Source of the DNA: Anaeramoeba ignava
Taxonomy: Eukaryota; Metamonada; Anaeramoebidae
Reading direction: 5' to 3'
Length of the DNA stretch: 64,000 nt
Assembly: GCA_028826165.1 (NCBI GenBank)
Contig: JAPDFW010000083.1
Span: 285,659 to 349,658 of the forward strand
Below, piece after piece: positions 43,945-54,599 of the stretch (position 1 is its first letter; every line of letters starts with the position of its first letter). The position numbers were made by a program, and so were the translations under genes. Under the pieces are notes generated by a model that had not been told where the DNA came from, made no database searches, and saw only the letters and a list, made by a program, of their open reading frames with translations.

Positions 43945-46900
43945 ATGAGTTTTACAATTCAAGTTAAAACTTTTGCTAAAGTTACTCATAATTTTGAAGT
44001 TAATAATGAAGTAAGAAATTAATTTTACGTTTTTTTTACGTTTTTTTTACATTTGTTTTTTAAACAAAAATTTTTCTGAAAGTTTTAAAAGATGATAAAA
44101 TGCTTTCTGATTATTTCAAAATAAAAAATTAAAAAAATTAAAAGAAAAATTAAAAAGAAGAAAATTAAAATTTCAAAATTAAAATTAAAATTAATTTTAA
44201 AATTAAAAAAAGTTTTAAAAGATGATAAAATTCATTTCTGATTATTGTAAAAATTAAAATTCATTTATTAAAATTAAAATTGAAATTAAAATAATTAAAA
44301 TTAAAATTAAATTAAAATTAAAATTAAAATTAAAATTAAAATTAAAATTAAAATCAAAATTAAAATTAAAATTGAAATTAAAATTAAAAATTAAAATTAA
44401 AAATTAAAATTAAAATCAAAATTAAAATTAAAATTAAAATTAAAATTAAAAATTAAAATTAAAATTAAAATTAAAATTAAAATCAGAATTAAAATTAAAA
44501 TAAAATTCATTTATAAAATTAAAATTAAAATTAAAATTAAATTTAAATTCATTTATAAAATTAAAATTAAAATTCATATTAAAATTAAAATTAAAATTAA
44601 AATTAAAATTAAAATTAAAATTAAAATTAAAATTAAAATTAAAATTCATTTATAAAATTAAAATTAAAATTAAAATTAAAATTAAAATTAAAATTAAAAT
44701 TAAAATTAAAATTAAAATTAAAATTAAAATTAAAATTAAAATTAAAATTAAATTTAAATTTAAAATTAAAATTAAAATTAAAATTAAAATTAAAATTAAA
44801 ATTAAAATTAAAATTAAAATTAGCAATCACGAATAATTCACAACTATATTTAATTCAACAAAGACCTCAATCAAGACCTCAACAAAGACCTCAACAAGAA
44901 AGAATAACACAAAATTTTCATCAGCAATTTCCACCAACTTCTGGACAATTTGGTGATGGAATTTTTATGAGTATCATTCCAGAAATTACAATTGAATCTT
45001 CAATAGGAGAAATCCCAAGACATGCAATTCCAACATTAAATCCAATAACTACAAGAATAAGAACAAATAGATTTGAACCACAAGATAATTTAAGAAATAG
45101 AATGTTAGAATCAATGACAAGAATAGAAAATATATTTAGAGATTTAAGAAACAATTTTGGAGAAAATCAAAATCAAAATCAAAATCAAAATCAAAATCAA
45201 AATCAAAATCAACAAAATCAAAATAAAAATCGAAATCAAAATCAAAATTTAAATCAAAATCAAAATAAAAATCGAAATCGAAATCAAAATCAAAATCAAA
45301 ATCAAAATCAAAATTTAAATCAAAACAACACTTTAGAATCATTAAGACGAAGATTAATTGATGTTTTTAGAAATGTTTCTTCTGATTTACCAATAGTTTC
45401 AAATTTATTATCAAATTCATCAAATTTACTTGAAAATTCAAATCCTTCAAATCAAAATTATAACTTTTTAGAATTAGGGAATATGTTTGAACAAATTGGA
45501 TTTGCTTTTCTTCATATTTCAACTCATTTAAGATCATTACTTTATAATCAAGAATCAAATTCTTATATTATAGATCCAACACGTTTTGGTCGAGTTTCTC
45601 GAAATATTACTCAAATAAGAAACCATCCTGAGGATATTAATTTAAGAAGAAGAGGAAATATTGAAGAACAAATAAGAATTCAAAGAGAACAATTCAGACA
45701 AAGACATCAAACTCAACAAACTCATCAACAAAATCAAACTCAACAAACTCAAAATCAACAAAATCAAAACTCAAAAATCAAAATCAAAATCAAAATAATC
45801 CAATGAATAATTTTATTCAAAATATTTTACAAGCTACAAATAATTTAGTTGAGAATTTTTCTGATGAAGGAAATATGGTTCAGCAAATTTTTAATATCTA
45901 TAATCCAAATTCAACAAATATAAATCAACAAAATCAACAAAATCAACAAAATCAACAAAATCAACAAAATCAACAAAATCAACAAAATCAACAAAATCAA
46001 CAAAATCAACAAAATCAACAAAATCAAACTGAACATCAAACTGAACATCAAAATCAACAAAATCAAACTCAACAAAATCAAAATCAAAATCAAAATCAAA
46101 ATCAACAAAATCAACAAAATCAACAACAAACTGAACAACAAACTGAACAACAAACTGAAAATCAAAATCAACAAAATCAAACTCAACAAAATCAAAATCA
46201 ACAAAATCAAACTCAACAAAATCAAACTCAACAAAATCAAAATCAAAATGAAAACAACCCAATGAATAATTTTATTTTGAATATTTTTCAAGCTGTTCAA
46301 AATTTTGTTGGTGATGAAAATGATAATGAAGATGAAGATTCAAATTCATTTCCTCGAATTATTAATGCATTTGGAGGAATTATAGGCAATCAGAATAGAA
46401 ATCAAAATCAAAATCAAAATCAAAATCAAAATCAGAATAGAAATCAAAATCAAAATCAAAATTTAAATCAAAATCAAAATCGAAATCAGAATCAAAATCA
46501 AAATCAAAATCAAAATTTAAATCAAAATTTAAATCAAAATCAAAATCAAAATAGAAATCAGAATAGAAATCAGGATAGAAACCAAAATCCATTTATGAAC
46601 ATTTTTTCACAATTTCAAAATCAAAATAATGGAAATAATCCTATCAATCAAATGATGGGCAATATATTTCAAACATTAAGCAACATTCCTTCAAATCAAA
46701 ATCAAAATAGAAATAGAAATGAAAATGAAAATCCAATCCTAAATATTTTCTCAGAAATTCCGAATCATAGAAACGAAAGTTCAAATTTATTTTTTCATTC
46801 CCCATTAAAAAATTCAATACTTCTTCAATTTTGTCAAGCTTTAGATATTCAAACAAGTTCTAATAAAATCAACTTACCATTTTCTAAATTTGTAAATTCG

Positions 46901-48181
46901 GAAAAGGAAAAAACACTTCAAGAATCCACACCATGGATTATAATTATCAGAACATGTTTTGAAAATTTAACTGTAAAGGATTTTGCACATTGGCTTTCTG
47001 GAAATTGGAGGCCTTTTTTCAAAATGATTCCCAAACTTTCATCAAGCATTAAAAATGAAATTTTACATGGAGATTTTTCAGAAGAAAATATTGAGGATAT
47101 TTGCGAAGAAATGGTCAAAGATTTTGTTATTGATTTCAATAAATATCATTTTTCAAAATCAACAAATGATAAAAAGCAAATGGAACAAAAATTATTTCGA
47201 ATTTTGAAGGATTGGATACAAAAAACAATTATGGAATTACTTAAAATATTATCAAAAATTATCACGAAGGAAAATGCAATTTCTTTTGCACCTCAAATAA
47301 CAAATTTTCTGCATGAATCAATAACTGCATTATTTGTGAGTTCCAATACAGAATATTCAACAAGTGAAAAAGAAGTTATTTCATTTATTCAGTTTTATCT
47401 TTATAAAATTGGAGAGTTAATTTCAGCGAAATTTGCGGATTTTATTTCCAAAATTATTGCGCCTCATCTTCAAAAAATTATTCGAGAAACTGAGTCTCAA
47501 AATTCAACAAGAAAAGAAGAATGGTTTTCAAATATTCCTAGCAATGAATTAAGTCATTGGAAACATATAATATTTACTGATGAAGTGAAACAGAAGTTTT
47601 CTCAACGTCAACCTGTTTTTAGTGATGCTTATGTTTCAGGATCTTTATCTCTTCCAAAGAAAGAAAATGATGTATTGAAAATGATATTAGGAATGAAAAG
47701 GAAAGGAAATCAAAAAAAGAAAGAAAAATCAAAACGTTTGGATTCAATTTGGAAGTTATTGAAGGAATCAGAGAATTCAAAAGAAGATTTCAATTTAAAT
47801 GAAAATTTAAATGAAAAAGAAAAAGAAAATTTAAATGAAAAAGAAAAAGAAAATTTAATTGAAAAAGAAAATTTAAATGAAAATCAAAAAGAAAAAGAAA
47901 ATCAAAAAGAAAATGAAAAAGAAAATGAAAAAGAAAATCAAAAAGAAAAAAATAATCCTTTTCTTCTTCTATTAACTCAATCTCTTATAGCTTCAAATCT
48001 TCCAAATTCTCAAATTCAAAATGTACTTGAAAATGCTAAAAAAGATTCTCAACTTCAATCAATTTATAAAGATACAATGTTAATTCCTTTAATTCGCAAT
48101 TTAGTAACTATTTCTTCAGATTTTCAATTAGAATCAGAAACTGAAAAATTTCCAAAATTAAAATCTTTATTAAAAAATTAA
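43945..48181 (+). CDS. BAG6/Scythe-like chaperone with defective N-terminal ubiquitin-like exons and NQ repeats
   Basis: Exon 1 (43945-44010) encodes the first strands of a ubiquitin-like domain (MSFTIQVKTFAKVTHNFEVN). The main exon (44824-48181) starts ITNNSQLYLIQQRPQSRPQQ, the last strand. It then runs through NQ-rich tracts to a conserved helical region (EKTLQESTPWIIIIRTCFEN; FAHWLSGNWRPFFKMIPKL) and a C-terminal block WFSNIPSNELSHWKHIIF then FSDAYVSGSL, resembling the BAG6 'PLSDAYLSG' region. BAG6 shields hydrophobic clients and routes them to degradation or tail-anchor insertion. The middle of the ubiquitin-like fold is absent, and a bridging exon exists only as two damaged copies (44083-44120, 44212-44250). 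A frame break lies near 45770 in the repeat. The C-terminus is intact. Confidence 0.72.
44083..44250 (+). pseudogene. two damaged copies of a ubiquitin-like-domain exon
   Basis: TTTTAAAAGATGATAAAATGCTTTCTGATTATT is readable as VLKDDKMLSDY at 44083 but has lost its GT donor. The copy at 44212 keeps the donor (GATTATT|GTAAAA) but has an internal shift (AAAATTCATTTCTGA). A hybrid of the two would join the exon at 44824 in phase as LSDYSITNNSQLYLI. Confidence 0.6.
44280..44820. repeat. (AAAATT)n intron expansion with TTCATTTATAAA interruptions
   Basis: Hexamer array upstream of the main BAG6-like exon. It contains the same TTTATAAATGAA word seen in the bZIP and permease introns. Confidence 0.85.
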
Positions 48182-48261
48182 TTTAAAAAAGAAAGAAAAG
48201 AAAAAAATTTTTTTTTTTAAAAATTTGGATTGGCAAAAAAAAAAAGAAATAAAGAAGAAAA

Positions 48262-48386
48262 AGATTATTTTTGTTTTGTTTTGTTTTGTTTGTTTTGTTT
48301 TGTTTTGTTTTGTTTTTGTTTTGTTTTGTTTTGTTTTGTTTTGTTTTGTTTTGTTTTGTTTTGTTTTGTTTTTGTTTTGTTTTTAT
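48262..48386. repeat. (TTTTG)n tract at the 3' end of RtcB
   Basis: About 24 copies of TTTTG run up to the RtcB stop codon, between two convergent gene ends. Confidence 0.85.
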
Positions 48387-50218
48387 CCTTTAATAACTGC
48401 AATTGGTCTAAGTTTCACACATTTCTTTGAAATATTTGCTTCATGACAAGTTTCAACAACTTGATCAACATCTTTATAAGATTCTGGTGCTTCTTCCATA
48501 ACTAATTTTGGAGAAGCAATTCGAATTGAAATATTTTGTTTAGAAAGTCGATCCAAAACTTCTTGAAATCCTAATTTTTTTCTTGAACTATTTCTACTTT
48601 GTGCTCTTCCTGCTCCATGACAATTTTGAACTAGAATTGGTGTTAAATTTTCACTTAAAACAATATAATTGTGATTATCTTCAACTGTGAAATTGTAAAC
48701 ATAATCAATCCCAATTTCTTCATATTCATCCACTTTTATTTCTTTGAAAATACTGTTTTTTTTCAATTTGATTAATTTTTTTGAATATGGAATTTTTTGG
48801 GAATTTGATTCAAAAATTTTATCTTTAATTTTTAATTTGAATGAGGTATTTTTTCTTCGTGTGATTTTGGGTAGAGATCCCAATCTTAAACAAGCAATCA
48901 GAATTGAGGAAATGAATTTTGAGTTTTTGTGTGTGATTTTTGCATAATTTTTATTTGCTTTATAAGTGCCAATTGTATCAATTACTCCCGAAATAAAATG
49001 AGCACAAGATTTTGAGTTTGAAGTGCATAAAATTTGATCAAGATTTTGATACAATTCAAAGAGCTTTTGGGATTTTTGTTTTGATGTTTTCGATTTTGGG
49101 AAAATTTGGGAAAAAATCACTTTGATTTGGTTGATGATAGATTTTTTGCTTTTTGGGTGTTTTCCTTTATTTTTGAAAAGAATATTTAAGGAAGGATTAT
49201 TTTGAATGAAGTTTGGGAAAAAAGCTCCTAGAAGATAGAAAAGAGGAGGGAAATCAAAGGGGGATTTTTTAAAGAAAGAAGGAATTTTTGAAACGGCAAA
49301 AATTTTTTTGGAACTTTTCAAAATTTTTTGGATTTGGGAAAATTTTGGATGAAAAGAAGAATTAGGGGATAAAGAATTAAGGGAGAAAAAATGGTGATCA
49401 GGAGTGGATTTGATGAAATCCGAGGTTTTGTTCTGAAGGAAAAACTTGATAAGGGGAGCTTTTCTAACGAAAAGATTTGAAATTGGTTTCCATTCAAAAT
49501 CAAGAGAAATGGGGTTTAAAGAGGGAACAAAAAAAACAAGACCGCGATGAGAAAGACGGAAGATTTGGGAGATTTTAAGGATGCCGAGATGGGTAAGAAT
49601 AGGGGTATTAGAATGGAAGCAAGTTGAGCCGAAAGTCTTTGTTCATTCCGTCATCTGTTCCCATAAGGAGATAACTCGATGTGCCCATTGTACCTCCTAC
49701 AAGGACAGGTTGACCTGTGAGTTGGTAGTCTATGGGGATGAGGGGATGATGCGGACCAAAAGCTCTTGTGGAGCCTTTGCGATGGACAAGGCAGTTATAT
49801 ATTTTTCCATCGACAAAATGTTTTTCAAATTTTGCAATGTTATGAGAAACGTCATAAATCAAGTTCATATCAAGATCTTCAGGGGAAGCATTGAATATTT
49901 TGGAGAAGCATCTGCGCGTGAGGAACGTGATTATCTGTCTGTTGACCCAAGCGTAGTTTGCAGCTGCGGCCATTGCTTGGAGATAATTTTGGCCTTCTTT
50001 CGACGAGATTCGCGCACATGCTAATTGGCGATCGTTAACGTGTATATTGTCTCTCGCCATTGCTTTTTCCATCTCCACTAATGCGTCTGTTGCTACTTGA
50101 TGTCCTAGTCCGCGACTTCCTGTGTGGATCATCACTGCTACTTGTCCTTCTCGATCCAGTCCCATTTTCTTGGCTGCGAATTTGTCGTATATTTTATCAA
50201 CTACTTGGATTTCTGCAT

Positions 50219-50249
<31 letters not shown>

Positions 50250-52663
50250 TGGTAATCCCCGTTTTTTTGCTCTTTGACTTACTTTTTCTGGTGAAGCGTT
50301 GAGCATTCTTCCAAATTCTTCGCAGTGTTCCTTATTTTTTCCGATTTTTAATTTAAATTTAAATTAATATTAAAATTTGAAATTAAAATTTGAAATTGAG
50401 ATTGAAATTAAAATTAAATTTAAAATTGAAATTAAATTTAATATTAAAATTGAAATTAATATTGAAATTGAAATTGAAATTGAAATTAATATTGAAATTG
50501 AAATTGAAATTAATATAAAATTAAAATCAAAATTAAAATTAAAATTAATATTAAAATTGAATTTGAAATTAATATTAAATTTGAAATTGAAATTAAAATT
50601 AAAATTTGAAATTAAAATTAAAATTAAAATTATTGATATTAAAATTGAAATTAAAATTTGAATTGGAATTGATATTGAAATTGAAATTGATTTCTTTTCT
50701 GAAATTGAAATTGATATTGATATTGAAATTGGAATTGATATTGAATTTGATTTCTTTTCTGAAATTGAAATTAAAATTTGAAATTGAAATTGAAATTGAT
50801 ATTGAAATTGGAATTGATATTGAATTGAATTTGATTTCTTTTCTGAAATTAAAATTTGATATTAATATTGAAATCAAAATTGATATTGAATTTGATTTCT
50901 TTTCTGAAATTGAAATTGAAATTGAAATTGAAATTGGAATTGATATTGAATTTGATTTCTTTTCTGAAATTGAAATTGAAATTGAAATTGAAATTGAAAT
51001 CAAAATTAAAATTGAAATTGATTTCTTTTCTGAAATTGAAATTAAAATTGAAATTGATATTGAAATTGAAATTGGAATTGAATTTGTTAGTACTTTATCT
51101 TCAGGCCATGCATATCCTTCTCTAAGACACCAATCAATTCCAATCTCAAGAATTTCATTTAATTTCTTTTCATCTATTGGTATAACTCCTTTTGATCCAA
51201 CTCCAACTGGAATATGATTAAATAAACTTTGTGTTAATTCTTCTTTAACTGGTTCAATATCTTTTTCTGTTAAATTAGTTCTAATTAAACGAACTCCACA
51301 ATTAATATCTAATTTAATCATATTTTAATTTTGATTTTGAAATTTAAAATTAAAATTAAAATTTGAAATTAAAATTTAAAACTAAAATTTGAAATTGAAT
51401 TTGAATTTGATATTAAAATTAAAATTAATATTGAAATTAAAATTAAAATTAAAATTGATATTGGAATTAAAATTGAAATTAAAATTGAAATTGAAATTGA
51501 AATTGAAATTAAAATTGATATTAAAATTAAAATTAATATTAAAATTGATATTGAAATTGAATTTGAAATTAAAATTAAAACTAAAATTGAAATTAAAATT
51601 AAAATTAAAATTAAAATTTAAAATTAAAATTAAAATTAAAATTAAAATTAAAATTAAAATTAAAATTAAAATTAAAATTAAAATTAAAATTAAAATTAAT
51701 ATTAAAATTAATATTAAAATTAATATTAAAATTAAAATTGAAATTAGAATTAAAATTAAAATTGGAATTAAAATTGAAAATGAAATTAAAATTTGAAATT
51801 GAAATTAAAATTAATATTAAAATTAAAATTGAAATTAAAATTAAAATTAATATTAAAATTAATATTAAAATTAAAATTGAAATTAAAATTAAAATTGAAA
51901 TTAAAAATTAAAATTAAAAATTAATATTAAAATTGATATTGAAATTGAAATTAAAATTAAAATTAAAATTGAAATTAATATTGAAATTAAAATTAATATT
52001 AAAATTAAAATTAAAATTAAAATTAAAATTGAAATTAAAATTGAAATTAAAATTGAAATTAAAATTGAAATTAAAATTAAAATTAAAATTGAATATTAAA
52101 ATTGAAATTAAAATTAAAATTGAAATTAAAATTGAAATTGAAATTAAAATTAAAATTGAAATTAAAATTAAAATTAAAATTAAAAATTGAAATTAAAATT
52201 GAAATTAAAATTAAAATTAAAATTAAAATTAAAATTGAAATTGAAATTAAAATTAAAATTAAAATTAAAATTAAAATTAAAATTAAAATGAAGAAAAAAT
52301 ACCGAAACCAACACCACCAGGAGAAACAACAGCATCAGGATTATCTATATCAAAAGCAGCGACGTTACCAATAGCGAAACCATAACCGCTATGAACATCA
52401 GGTAAACCAATAGAAGATTTAATAATTCCAGGAAGTGTTGCCACATTTGCAATCTGTTGCACAGCTGGGAGAAATCCTCCATATCCATCGCTTGTTGTAG
52501 AACGCTTAAGCTCATCAAATACAAGCTTTTCTAATTCGCTGTTTACATAGAAAACTCCTGATACTCGCATTCCGTTAACAAATCCTTTTTCTATCTCAAA
52601 ACTTGTTGAATCAATTCTTTTTATTTTTTTTCTTAATTCTTCATATTTTTGCTTTTTTTCCAT
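48383..52663 (-). CDS. rtcB: RtcB 3'-phosphate RNA ligase (HSPC117) interrupted by an intein, three exons
   Basis: Exons are 52663-52303, 51308-51094 and 50330-48383. RtcB joins 2',3'-cyclic-phosphate or 3'-phosphate ends to 5'-OH ends in tRNA splicing and unfolded-protein-response RNA splicing. Visible family blocks are [94 protein letters not shown], and [10 protein letters not shown] with the guanylylated-His motif HGAGR. The C-terminus is [11 protein letters not shown] 333-residue intein lies immediately before that Cys. Without it the protein is 507 residues, like human HSPC117 (~505). One extra G at 49637 shifts the frame just before the intein (GMNK/TFGST); removing it restores the family sequence. 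The first two introns are repeat arrays. Confidence 0.93.
48623..49621 (-). mobile_element. intein in RtcB with degenerate LAGLIDADG endonuclease
   Basis: 999 nt, 333 residues, in frame with the C-extein. Block A starts [20 protein letters not shown] (Cys1). Block B is [10 protein letters not shown] (the TxxH motif). Block F is [14 protein letters not shown]. Block G is PILVQN followed by Cys+1 of RtcB; the penultimate residue is Gln, where His is usual. The central part has LAGLIDADG-like pieces. [10 protein letters not shown] lacks the acidic residue, while [16 protein letters not shown] keeps one, so the homing endonuclease is probably dead. Insertion is exactly at the conserved Cys next to the catalytic HGAGR, a typical intein site choice. 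Protein splicing would be needed to make RtcB. The 1-nt shift on the N-extein side must be an error, or the copy is broken. Confidence 0.88.
50340..51093. repeat. GAAATT/GATATT hexamer intron with TTTCTTTTCTGAA units
   Basis: RtcB intron 2. Hexamers GAAATT, AAAATT and GATATT are punctuated six times by ATTTCTTTTCTGAA (50690-51035). The same punctuating motif is scattered through 53020-53860, on the other side of RtcB exon 1. Confidence 0.8.
51309..52302. repeat. AAAATT/GAAATT hexamer intron
   Basis: RtcB intron 1, almost 1 kb, entirely hexamer repeat between the donor at 52302 and the acceptor at 51309. The reading frames it opens are repeat artefacts. Confidence 0.85.
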
Positions 52664-52679
52664 TTTTATTTTTATTTTA

Positions 52680-53959
52680 TTTTTATTTTGATTTTGATTT
52701 AATTTAAATTTGATTTAATTTTAATTTGGAAATTGAAATGTTTAGAAAAAAATGATAATTTTATTTTTTAAAATTTTTTTTTTCCTTTTGTTTTTAAAAA
52801 GAAAAATTTCAAAAAAAAAAAAAAGAAATCAAACAAAAAAACAATCCTTCTTTTCCAATAATTTAAATTTGATTTTGAAATTGAAATTTGAATTTGATTT
52901 TGAATTTGAATTTGAAATTGATTTTAAATTTGATTTTTAATTTGAAATTGAATTTGAAATTGAAATTGAAATTGAAATTTGAATTTGAATTTAAAATTGA
53001 ATTTGAATTTCAAATTGAAATTGATTTCTTTTCTGAATTTGAATTTGAAATTGAAATTGATTTTGATTTTGAATTTGAATTTGATTTTGAATTTGAATTT
53101 GAATTTGAAATTGATTTTGATTTTGAATTTGAAATTGAAATTGAATTTGAAATTGAAATTGAATTTGAAATTGAATTTGGATTTGAATTTGAATTTGAAT
53201 TTGAATTTAAAATTGAAATTGAATTTGGATTTTGATTTTGAATTTAATTTTAAATTTGAATTTGATTTCTTTTCTGAATTTAAATTTGAATTTGATTTTG
53301 AAATTGAATTTGGATTTGGATTTGATTTTGAATTTGAATTTGATTTTGAAATTGAAATTGAAATTGAATTTGAATTTGAAATTGAAATTGATTTTGAAAT
53401 TGATTTTGAAATTGATTTCTTTTCTGAATTTAAATTTAAATTGATTTCTTTTCTGAATTTGAATTTGAATTTGATTTTGAATTTGGATTTGATTTCTTTT
53501 CTGATTTTGAATTTAAATTTGAAATTGATTTTAATTTGAATTTGAATTTGAATTTGATTTTGAATTTAATTTTGAATTTGAATTTGAAATTGATTTTGAA
53601 TTTAATTTTGAAATTGAATTTAAATTTGAAATTGATTTCTTTTCTGAATTTAAATTTAAATTGATTTCTTTTCTGAATTTGAATTTGAAATTGAAATTTG
53701 AATTTGAATTTAAGTTTTGAATTTGAATTTGAATTTGAATTTGAATTTGAATTTGAATTTGATTTTGAAATTGATTTTAATTTCTTTTCTGAATTTGAAT
53801 TTGATTTTGAATTTGATTTTGAATTTAAATTTGAATTTAAGTTTCTTTTCTCTAAATAAGTTTCTTTGCTGTAAATAAATTTCTTTGCTGTAAATAAATT
53901 TAAATTATAGAAAAAAAAGAAAAAAAGAAAAAAAAAAAAAGAAAAAGAAAAAAAGAAAA
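52680..53959. repeat. GAATTT hexamer spacer with TTTCTTTTCTGAA units
   Basis: The intergenic stretch between the RtcB start and the Ras stop. 52860-53870 is GAATTT/GAAATT/GATTTT hexamers with about nine GATTTCTTTTCTGAATTT units. Two GTAAATAAATTTCTTTGCT units and poly-A/G near the Ras 3' end follow. There is no gene. Confidence 0.8.
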
Positions 53960-54538
53960 TCAAAGAATAAAGCATTTAAAGGATTTCTTTTTAACATTTC
54001 CGAATCTATTAGAATTTTGAGAAGGATTTTCACCTTTAAAATTACGAATTTCTCTAATCAAAGAAAAAAAAGCTTCTTCAACATTAATACGATTTTTAGC
54101 AGAAGTTTCAAGAAAAGGACAACCGAATATCTTTGCGAGATCAGTACCTTCCTCAACGGAAACATCACGTTCATTGACAAGATCAGACTTATTTGCAATA
54201 ATAACCATTGGATAACTTGGTACTTCTTTTGTTTTTAAAATATAATCCCTATACTTTGAAACCTCATCGAAGGACTCCCGCGCATTCACCGCATATACAA
54301 TCATAAACCCATCACCACTCCGCAGATACGTATCCCGCATCAGTGAGTATTCTTCTTGTCCTGCTGTGTCTATAATCTCCATTCGGCAGATTTTGTTATC
54401 GATTTCGACTTGTTTTTGATACATGTCCTCAATCGTAGGTTCATATTCTTCTATGAATTGTGCATGGATTAATTGTACTGTTAATGCTGATTTCCCTACT
54501 CCTCCTCCCCCTACTACTACAACTTTGTAACTCGCCAT
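53960..54538 (-). CDS. Ras-family small GTPase
   Basis: 192 residues, single exon and intact. The P-loop is VVVGGGGVGKSAL (Gly at the positions of Ras G12 and G13). Switch I is EEYEPTIEDMY with the conserved Thr. Switch II is DTAGQEEYSLMRDTYLRSGD (Gln61 equivalent present). Base-binding motifs are NKSDL and ETSAK. The tail KKKSFKCFIL is polybasic plus CAAX; a final Leu favours geranylgeranylation. The YEPTIED effector loop places it in the Ras/Rap group, not Rab or Rho. A plasma-membrane switch in growth, chemotaxis or macropinocytosis is typical of amoebae. Codon usage is more GC-rich than its surroundings. Confidence 0.95.
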   Translation of the reverse strand: MASYKVVVVGGGGVGKSALTVQLIHAQFIEEYEPTIEDMYQKQVEIDNKICRMEIIDTAGQEEYSLMRDTYLRSGDGFMIVYAVNARESFDEVSKYRDYILKTKEVPSYPMVIIANKSDLVNERDVSVEEGTDLAKIFGCPFLETSAKNRINVEEAFFSLIREIRNFKGENPSQNSNRFGNVKKKSFKCFIL

Positions 54539-54599
54539 TTTTTTCCGTTTATTTTGTTTTTATTTTTTGGATTGTTGAAAAAAATTTAAAAGAAAAAAT

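Noticed and set aside
49630-49640. Programmed frameshifting as an explanation for broken frames
   Set aside because: Shifts occur in both directions, at unlike sequences, with no common slippery or stop-codon context; indels are simpler.
49581-50302. Plus-strand frames of 80-147 residues
   Set aside because: Antisense shadows of the highly conserved RtcB exon, whose better base composition leaves other frames open.
50377-52374. Several 80-240-residue repeat frames around RtcB
   Set aside because: They read through introns 1 and 2 of RtcB; splice sites and RtcB homology show these are not coding.
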